Positions 1 to 4,386 of a DNA stretch of 11,299 nt are shown in pieces; position 1 is the stretch's first letter, and each line of letters begins with the position of its first letter. The translations under genes were made by a program, and so were the position numbers. Source of the stretch: Nitrososphaerota archaeon. Its GTDB lineage: Archaea > Thermoproteota > Nitrososphaeria > Nitrososphaerales > CADDZS01. The notes under the pieces are model-generated. The model was not told the DNA's origin and did no database searches. It saw only the letters and a program-made list of their open reading frames with translations. The stretch covers positions 1 through 11,299 of the forward strand of contig JAPCJU010000022.1 of the NCBI GenBank assembly GCA_027886795.1, given 5' to 3'.

Positions 1-176
1 GAGTAGGAAGCTCCGACCTCTTTCGCTAGATCGTCCGCAGTTCGGTCAGAGTCCTCAAGTGCCTGAAGAATCTTCACCCTAGTGTCGCAAGGCGTTACGA
101 GCTTGAAACCCGAAATCTCGATGACACAGAATTGTCCCATTCGGCTGGAGATTTCTTTTACTTTCAAGATCAGCAC
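1..176 (-). CDS. Winged-helix/ArsR-like transcriptional regulator, N-terminal part (partial)
   Basis: An open reading frame enters from position 176 and leaves the window at base 1 without a stop, giving 58 codons. After a short lead containing FCVIEISGFKLV, residues about 28-58 read TPCDTRVKILQALEDSDRT followed by ADDLAKEVGASY. This is the usual look of the first helices of an ArsR-type winged helix (R-x-KIL-x-AL, then A-x-x-LAKE-x-GxS as the start of the recognition element). It probably binds DNA, but effector domain and targets lie outside the window. Start choice is open: GTG at 176 has AAAGGA about 15 bases upstream, just after an in-frame stop; TTG at 167 and ATG at 140 are alternatives. 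It lies 61 bases after rpoN on the same strand, with a hairpin between, so it is probably a separate unit. Fold call is moderately sure; function is inference. Confidence 0.6.
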   Translation of the reverse strand, partial: MLILKVKEISSRMGQFCVIEISGFKLVTPCDTRVKILQALEDSDRTADDLAKEVGASY

Positions 177-211
177 TAAATCGACGTGACGTCCTTTTTA
201 GTCTTTAGGCC

Positions 212-229
212 AAAACCCGAAGAATCGGG
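212..229 (-). terminator. Hairpin plus T-run after rpoN
   Basis: Read on the minus strand, CCCGA-TTCT-TCGGG forms a five-base-pair stem with a four-base loop, followed at once by TTTT, about eight bases after the rpoN stop codon. Archaeal termination relies mainly on U-rich tracts and the stem is short, so this is a candidate only. Its position fits the end of the rpoD-rpoN transcript. Confidence 0.4.
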
Positions 230-237
230 ACTAGAAC

Positions 238-474
238 CTAAAATCTATCGCCGGAGAATTCGATATGTCTCTTCCAGAGAGCCTCATTGTAGGGCATTAA
301 CTGGTCGATTACATCCATGCTCGAGATCAACATCCGCCTGCAACAATATCTTTTCAGGCCCAACGAATCCAGGACCTTTGCCGGATTTTCTCCATTCTTG
401 ACTTGACTTTGGAACTCGCCGTACTTGTCTGCGACTAATTTTCCGCAGGTGAAGCACCTAACTGGTATGATCAT
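238..474 (-). CDS. rpoN: DNA-directed RNA polymerase subunit N (Rpo10)
   Basis: Small zinc-binding subunit of archaeal RNA polymerase, homologue of eukaryotic Rpb10, which helps assemble the D/L platform of the enzyme. The 78-residue protein begins MIIPVRCFTCGK and carries the family's atypical zinc site: C7 and C10 in CFTCG, then the adjacent pair C44-C45 in KRYCCRRM. The family is usually about 65-75 residues, so length fits with a slightly long tail. The start ATG at 474 follows the uS9 stop by six bases, and an AGGT Shine-Dalgarno-like core sits about nine bases upstream inside the uS9 end. It is the last gene of the rpoD-eL18-uL13-uS9-rpoN block and presumably translated from the same message. 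In many archaea rpoK or rps2 follows; here a regulator gene does. Confidence 0.97.
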   Translation of the reverse strand: MIIPVRCFTCGKLVADKYGEFQSQVKNGENPAKVLDSLGLKRYCCRRMLISSMDVIDQLMPYNEALWKRHIEFSGDRF

Positions 475-480
475 ATGAAA

Positions 481-891
481 TTACCTGTAAGATTTTTGTT
501 TCCTTCGTCTAGCTCCAGGTCCCCCGAATTTCTTCGTTTCGGATTGCCTTGCATCACCTGAAAGCAAGTGGACATCGTGCTCGATTAACCTCTTTCTTAA
601 CTCCTGACCTCTGGTCCAATCAACCATAGCTTTCGAGATCGCCATTGCCGCAGCTTCCGCTTGGCCCATGAATCCCCCGCCAGACACACGCACGTCGATG
701 TCGACCTTGTCTCTTAACTCACCAGAAAGTACGAGAGGTGTCATTATTCGCTGGCGAGAAACGGTGGGAGTCATGACCTCAACCGGCACATTGTTGACCC
801 TAATCCTTCCAGTCCCCGGCATTATGGCCGCCGTTGCCCTTGCTTGTTTCCTAGCACCGGCGTAAAGCTTTGTTTTCCTAGTTGTTACCAT
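481..891 (-). CDS. rps9: Small ribosomal subunit protein uS9
   Basis: Component of the 30S head whose basic C-terminal tail reaches the P-site tRNA. The 136-residue protein has the family's core segments: YAGARKQARATA near residue 11, GTGRIRVNN near 27, DVRVSGGGFMGQAEA near 66-80 and AISKAMVDW soon after. It ends in the hallmark tail GGPGARRRKQKSYR, where the terminal K-S-Y-R motif contacts tRNA. ATG at 891 is well supported: GAGGT lies about nine bases upstream, in the 14-base gap after the uL13 stop. Length matches archaeal homologues. It sits between uL13 and rpoN, the conserved archaeal order. Confidence 0.98.
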   Translation of the reverse strand: MVTTRKTKLYAGARKQARATAAIMPGTGRIRVNNVPVEVMTPTVSRQRIMTPLVLSGELRDKVDIDVRVSGGGFMGQAEAAAMAISKAMVDWTRGQELRKRLIEHDVHLLSGDARQSETKKFGGPGARRRKQKSYR

Positions 892-905
892 TGATATTTA
901 CCTCG

Positions 906-1424
906 CTAATTTTCCGAAGGTGCTCCCTTCCATCCGATGCGCTGTGCGACTTCTCCCAGTGGAATGTAGTATGCGAGCGGCTTTGTTGCCTTCGCCTCTT
1001 CAAAATTGGTGAACGAAATTTTTTCGAGCTCTTTTGGTATTTCTGTATAGACTCGAAGTCTTCTGAGGGCGGCGATACCACTTGGTTTCGATCGCGGTAT
1101 CATCCCTCTGATCATTCGGGTTAACATCCCCGCGGGTGTCCTCGGATGGAAAGGCCCGTGCTTTGGATGAACGACGCTTGCTATCTTAAGCCGATCGAAA
1201 AAGTCTCGCATCACGCTCGCTCGGCTTCCTGATAGAAGCACCTTGTCAGCGTGCACGACGACTACGCTGTTGCCATTCAGGAGAAGTTTTGCAACCTTCG
1301 AGCCCATTCTTCCCAAAATCTGACCGCTCGCATCAATGTAGTACTTTGTCGGTTGAATCCGTTTCTCTTCAACAGATTCCTCTGATTTTAGTTCTTGAAT
1401 CGTACTAGCCAAGCAGCAACACAT
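906..1424 (-). CDS. rpl13: Large ribosomal subunit protein uL13
   Basis: 50S subunit protein uL13. The recognisable fold starts at YYIDASGQILGRMGSKVAKL, continues with VVVVHADKVLLSG, and includes the family motif HPKHGPFHPRTPAGMLTRMI followed by RGMIPRSKPSGIAALRRL, which contact rRNA. The N terminus is about 27 residues longer than the minimal fold. The start is not settled: ATG at 1424 overlaps the end of eL18 by 20 bases but has AAAGG directly abutting it, while TTG at 1412 is about eleven bases after AAAGGA and overlaps the eL18 stop (TTGGCTAG). The latter would remove an odd M-C-C-C start. Either way it is translationally coupled to eL18. The gene order eL18-uL13-uS9-rpoN is standard for archaea. 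Confidence 0.95.
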   Translation of the reverse strand: MCCCLASTIQELKSEESVEEKRIQPTKYYIDASGQILGRMGSKVAKLLLNGNSVVVVHADKVLLSGSRASVMRDFFDRLKIASVVHPKHGPFHPRTPAGMLTRMIRGMIPRSKPSGIAALRRLRVYTEIPKELEKISFTNFEEAKATKPLAYYIPLGEVAQRIGWKGAPSEN

Positions 1425-1755
1425 CCTTTACAGAAGGAGTAGACTCCATGAATTCGCCAATGCCCAAGCAGGTCCCTCCTGATGCCTTAATTTTCGACCG
1501 CGCGTCCTTGGAGAAAGAATAGGCGGCAATCGTAACTTTGTGGTCTATGGTTCCTAGTCCTAGAACCTTCCCCGGAACCAAAACCCTTGATCCATCGCTT
1601 GAATTTCGAGAAATGTCCGCGAGGTTCACGACCGGCCTATTTTTCCTACTAGTAAGCAATGCTTCTGAAACATCCTTCCAGATTCTTTGCTTCGATTTTT
1701 TTGAGTGTTTTTCAGTCTGAAAACCCAATTTCAATCTGACTTCGTTTTGTTTCAT
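1405..1755 (-). CDS. rpl18e: Large ribosomal subunit protein eL18
   Basis: Archaeal/eukaryotic-type 50S protein eL18 of 116 residues. It begins MKQNEVRLKLGFQTEKHSKK and contains RPVVNLADISRN, then the family's most conserved block LVPGKVLGLGTIDHKVTIAA, and ends VKDVLLLG. The reading frame stays open another 60 codons upstream, to 1935, but that extension lies inside rpoD and has no ribosomal-protein character, so the ATG at 1755 is chosen. It begins eight bases after the rpoD stop, and its 3' end overlaps or touches the start of uL13. About 116-120 residues is the normal archaeal length. Confidence 0.96.
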   Translation of the reverse strand: MKQNEVRLKLGFQTEKHSKKSKQRIWKDVSEALLTSRKNRPVVNLADISRNSSDGSRVLVPGKVLGLGTIDHKVTIAAYSFSKDARSKIKASGGTCLGIGEFMESTPSVKDVLLLG

Positions 1756-1763
1756 ACTAACCA

Positions 1764-2411
1764 CTATTGTTGTGCGGCGACCCCGATAGAGAAATCTTCC
1801 AGACTTTTCTGAAGTTTCTCGATTGCTCTGATAAAAATTTCCGGTGCAGGGATAGAACCCACTGATTCGATGTAAAGTTCGTACTCGTCGGGCTTTCCGG
1901 TCTCCGTAAGGACGGAAGCGGAAGTCGCCTGCCACTTTGCGTGTTCAGTTCCCTTGCCGAGCCTCGCATATGCTTCCAATTTTACTTTTTGACCCGGAGC
2001 CAGTTTTACGATCGGAATAAGATCGCTGATCGGCTTCGTTTCTGGATCTTCAGAGACAAGATCGCTTGAATTAACTGCACGAATCTTGTCAGTCGCCTCC
2101 GCGTCCAAAACCAAAAGGACCCTACATTTTGGACATCCTAGGGCGCTCTTGCAATCGCAGTCCTCCGGTAAATTGTACCTGTTGAGGTCTGTTTTCAGAG
2201 GAATCAAGCCCAGCCTGTGAGCCACCAACTCGTCAAACATTACCGAGGAGTTTTCGAGGATGACGACATCGTCAATTGCCATCGTAGGAACCTGCGAAAT
2301 GGCGATTCTCCTAATGGCGTTGGCGTAAGCCCTCTCTACTCCCTTTATTCGAAGCCTTATTCTCGAAGGATGAGACTCAATTACATCTAAAGATACCAAG
2401 ATAACCAACAC
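1764..2411 (-). CDS. rpoD: DNA-directed RNA polymerase subunit D (Rpo3)
   Basis: Assembly-platform subunit of archaeal RNA polymerase, equivalent to Rpb3 and bacterial alpha; it dimerises with subunit L and nucleates the enzyme. The N-terminal alpha-like motif RIRLRIKGVERAYANAIRRI and HRLGLIPLKTDL are clear. A four-cysteine zinc loop follows, C85-x-C87-x5-C93-x2-C96, in the place where Rpb3 carries one, and then VLDAEATDKIRAVNSSDLVS. I see no extra cysteine cluster of the ferredoxin-like insertion some archaeal subunits hold. The C terminus (EIFIRAIEKLQKSLEDF) is the dimerisation helix. The start is GTG at 2411; TTG at 2408 and 2399 are alternatives, the last being near the expected distance from the TATA-like element. 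First gene of the block. Confidence 0.96.
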   Translation of the reverse strand: MLVILVSLDVIESHPSRIRLRIKGVERAYANAIRRIAISQVPTMAIDDVVILENSSVMFDELVAHRLGLIPLKTDLNRYNLPEDCDCKSALGCPKCRVLLVLDAEATDKIRAVNSSDLVSEDPETKPISDLIPIVKLAPGQKVKLEAYARLGKGTEHAKWQATSASVLTETGKPDEYELYIESVGSIPAPEIFIRAIEKLQKSLEDFSIGVAAQQ

Positions 2412-2420
2412 TCTCCAATC

Positions 2421-2430
2421 AAATATACAA
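2421..2430 (-). promoter_or_regulatory. TATA-like element before rpoD
   Basis: The minus strand reads TTGTATATTT here. A TATA box centred near 2425 would place transcription start around 2399, within the first codons of the annotated GTG start, so a leaderless message starting from TTG at 2399 is possible. The 110 bases between the rpoD start and the GPN-GTPase stop hold no other recognisable gene. Confidence 0.45.
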
Positions 2431-2521
2431 GCAAGACAAAAAGGCGGAACCTAATCGTAACAAGGCCATCGCGTAACATGCGTTTAAAGCCTTATCGGTG
2501 GAGCCGGTCCAATAATTCCAG

Positions 2522-3277
2522 TTAATCTTCATTTTCCTCGCCCAAGTTTAATTGTCTTGTTATGACCGCGCTAAGATCAAGCAAACCTTCTCTGGTCGTG
2601 GCTGAAACCGGGTAAAGCTCGCTCGCCATGCCTGATTTAGCCATATCTCGAAGTAAGATTGAGTCCAGTTCGTACGTGAACTTTGATTCCTCTCTAAGGG
2701 CATCTTCCAGTCTGTAGACATTTGATGACCACGAAAGGACTTTCTTCAAATTCGGTCCCAGCAAATCCTTTCTTGAAAGGACAGAAATCTGAGGAACCTT
2801 CAGCCGCAAGCGGATCGAAGCACTGAGTAATGCGATACTGATGAAGTTGCTGGGAGTTGAAACGAGGGTCGAATCGAAGAGGAAGAGCATTGATTTGCCC
2901 TCCGCCTGCAAATTGTCTACAAGGTAAGGCCCGCTATTCCTGTAGGCGAAGAGCTCTATCTGGCCCGGAGTATCAAAAATTGCATAATCTGGATTTATCG
3001 ATTCCAGCGACTCTTGAATATCATTGATTCTCGTTGCAACCAGATCAGCCGCCATTATGAGGGCCCCGTTGGGTCCAAGCTGATAATTCTGCATAATAGT
3101 GGAGAGATCGATGAACTCCCTGATGTCGATATCCGGTTCGTAGGGCATGTCCTGCACACCCGGATCCAAGTTGACTGTGGCTACGGTCGAGCCCTTATCG
3201 GAGTACCAGGGGGCAAGGACAGAACACAGCGATGATTTACCGGAACCTGCCGTCCCCGTAAGGAATATTGCACGCAT
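2522..3277 (-). CDS. GPN-loop GTPase
   Basis: Cytoplasmic GTPase of the GPN family, whose eukaryotic members (GPN1-3/Npa3) are needed for RNA polymerase II assembly; the archaeal role is less defined. The 251-residue protein opens MRAIFLTGTAGSGKSS with the P-loop at residues 8-15. The family-defining Gly-Pro-Asn is at 68-70 (YQLGPNGALI), G3 is DTPGQ at 102-106, the G4 position is SRKD at 168-171 (an S-R-K-D form of N/TKxD) and G5 is near VSA at 224-226. The reading frame stays open upstream to a TTG at 3463, but that part lies antisense to the CinA gene, so ATG at 3277, right before the P-loop strand, is chosen. Its tail is acidic (GEENED). Proximity to rpoD suits a polymerase-assembly role, though that link is inference. 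Confidence 0.93.
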   Translation of the reverse strand: MRAIFLTGTAGSGKSSLCSVLAPWYSDKGSTVATVNLDPGVQDMPYEPDIDIREFIDLSTIMQNYQLGPNGALIMAADLVATRINDIQESLESINPDYAIFDTPGQIELFAYRNSGPYLVDNLQAEGKSMLFLFDSTLVSTPSNFISIALLSASIRLRLKVPQISVLSRKDLLGPNLKKVLSWSSNVYRLEDALREESKFTYELDSILLRDMAKSGMASELYPVSATTREGLLDLSAVITRQLNLGEENED

Positions 3278-3328
3278 TTGAATGAAAAAAGATCCAATTC
3301 CTTGAGAGATGAATGTTTCCGTTTGAAG

Positions 3329-4213
3329 ATGACAAAAGCAGATCCAGCAGGAAATTTGCACGAAGCAGGCAGAGCTTCGCAAGTTACGGCAGAAATCATA
3401 GTGGTGGGTAACGAGCTCCTTAACGGGACTACCCTCGATACTAACTCTCACTGGATGTCGCAAGAACTAACCACTCTTGGAGTAATAGTCAACAAGAAAA
3501 CTACGATCCGCGATGAACTCGAAGTTATTTCAGCCGCTTTCGTGGAGTGCCTAAACAGAAAACCGGAATGGATCTTCTCCATCGGCGGGCTCGGCCCAAC
3601 GTATGACGACATGACGATTCAGGGGCTTTCCATAGCACTCGGACAGAAATTGTACCTCGACAGACGGGCCGTTGAAATGCTGAAGAAAAGTTACGAGGTG
3701 AGAAGAAAAATGTTCAACACGCCTCTTCGGAGAATGCCCAAATCCAGTTTGAAGATGGCGATGATTCCAGAAGGCTCTACACCCCTTCCGAACTCGGTCG
3801 GCAGCGCTGCTGGGGTCCTAGCTAAATCCGGAACGACGACGATAGTATGTTTTCCTGGAGTCCCCAGCGAAATGAAGGCGATTTTCTCTGAGCAGGCAGC
3901 ACCGATATTGAAAGAGGGGGCATCAAGATTCATTCATGCCGAGGAGTGGCTTGAAGCAATTGGAATCTCCGAGTCTCGTCTTTCAATTCCAGTTTCAAGA
4001 ATTGCAAAAAAATACTCGCCTCTGCTTTACATCAAGTCCCATCCGATGGGTTTCGAGAACGGAAAATCCATCATCCACATTCAATTGATCTTGAGCGCGA
4101 GAGCTGATGAACGGGAAAGTTCGATCGGGATTTTGGAAAAGGCCTCTTCCGAGATGTTCGAGGCTGCAAGAAAACTCGGCGCGAAGGTCAGGAAGATGAA
4201 GTCAGTAAGATGA
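3329..4213 (+). CDS. CinA N-terminal-domain (COG1058, MoCF-fold) protein
   Basis: Stand-alone protein of the competence/damage-inducible CinA N-terminal family, with the MoCF/MoaB-Mog fold. In characterised bacterial CinA this domain hydrolyses ADP-ribose, while the separate C-terminal PncC domain deamidates NMN; the latter is absent here. Diagnostic stretches are AEIIVVGNELLNGTTLDTNS (residues 21-40), SIGGLGPTYDDMT (84-96) and FPGVPSEMKAIF further on. It has 294 residues from ATG at 3329. The frame is open back to TTG at 3278 (17 more residues), touching the divergent GTPase start, but ATG was preferred because the extra stretch is not domain-like and would leave no room for any promoter. 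A TTG two codons before the ATG is also possible. The last 12 bases overlap the convergent zinc-ribbon gene. Substrate in archaea is not shown by the sequence. Confidence 0.9.
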   Translation: MTKADPAGNLHEAGRASQVTAEIIVVGNELLNGTTLDTNSHWMSQELTTLGVIVNKKTTIRDELEVISAAFVECLNRKPEWIFSIGGLGPTYDDMTIQGLSIALGQKLYLDRRAVEMLKKSYEVRRKMFNTPLRRMPKSSLKMAMIPEGSTPLPNSVGSAAGVLAKSGTTTIVCFPGVPSEMKAIFSEQAAPILKEGASRFIHAEEWLEAIGISESRLSIPVSRIAKKYSPLLYIKSHPMGFENGKSIIHIQLILSARADERESSIGILEKASSEMFEAARKLGAKVRKMKSVR

Positions 4214-4378
4214 TTCTGCGCTTGGCCGTAGCAGCCGCATCCTTCTTTCTCTGCCGCACTTGCCGCACTTAAAATTCGCATACCCCCTCGGGTTTCGCAC
4301 GTTTTCATAATTCACGATGTAATTCTTTGTTCGCGTCATACAACGATCGCAAAACCTCAATTCAAATTGTTCCGACAA
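4202..4378 (-). CDS. 58-residue basic zinc-ribbon protein
   Basis: A short reading frame starting at TTG 4378, ten bases past the helicase start-distal end (its stop is at 4387), ends with TGA at 4202. It encodes 58 residues with two C-x-x-C knuckles, C10-C13 (FCDRC) and C38-C41 (KCGKC), separated by 24 residues containing NYENVRNPRGYANF. This is the layout of a single zinc ribbon. About thirteen Arg/Lys against about six acidic residues make it strongly basic, suggesting RNA or ribosome contact. I do not recognise the family. The Cys codons, an uninterrupted frame and placement behind a same-strand gene support it. The start is uncertain: no ATG precedes the first Cys pair, so TTG 4378 or the TTG six codons later is required. 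Its 3' end overlaps the convergent CinA gene by 12 bases. Confidence 0.68.
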   Translation of the reverse strand: MSEQFELRFCDRCMTRTKNYIVNYENVRNPRGYANFKCGKCGRERRMRLLRPSAESSY

Positions 4379-4386
4379 AATTCTGT

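Noticed and set aside
186..401. 71-residue plus-strand frame opposite rpoN
   Set aside because: It is antisense to the secure rpoN gene and has no coding signal.
906..1124. Plus-strand and alternate minus-strand frames within uL13
   Set aside because: They overlap an unmistakable ribosomal protein gene and show no independent features.
1756..1935. Upstream extension of the eL18 reading frame
   Set aside because: It lies inside rpoD in another frame, is arginine-rich without ribosomal-protein motifs, and the ATG at 1755 gives the family's normal N terminus.
2387..2479. 30-residue hydrophobic frame overlapping the rpoD start
   Set aside because: It contains the TATA-like element and overlaps rpoD out of frame; no ribosome-binding site is seen, so chance is likely.
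3278..3463. 62-residue N-terminal extension of the GPN GTPase (TTG at 3463)
   Set aside because: It is antisense to the start of the CinA gene, and GPN proteins begin directly before the P-loop, as with ATG 3277.
4106..4112. TGATGA sequences resembling C boxes of C/D guide RNAs, here and at several other places
   Set aside because: They fall inside protein genes and I could not pair them with well-spaced C', D' and D boxes.
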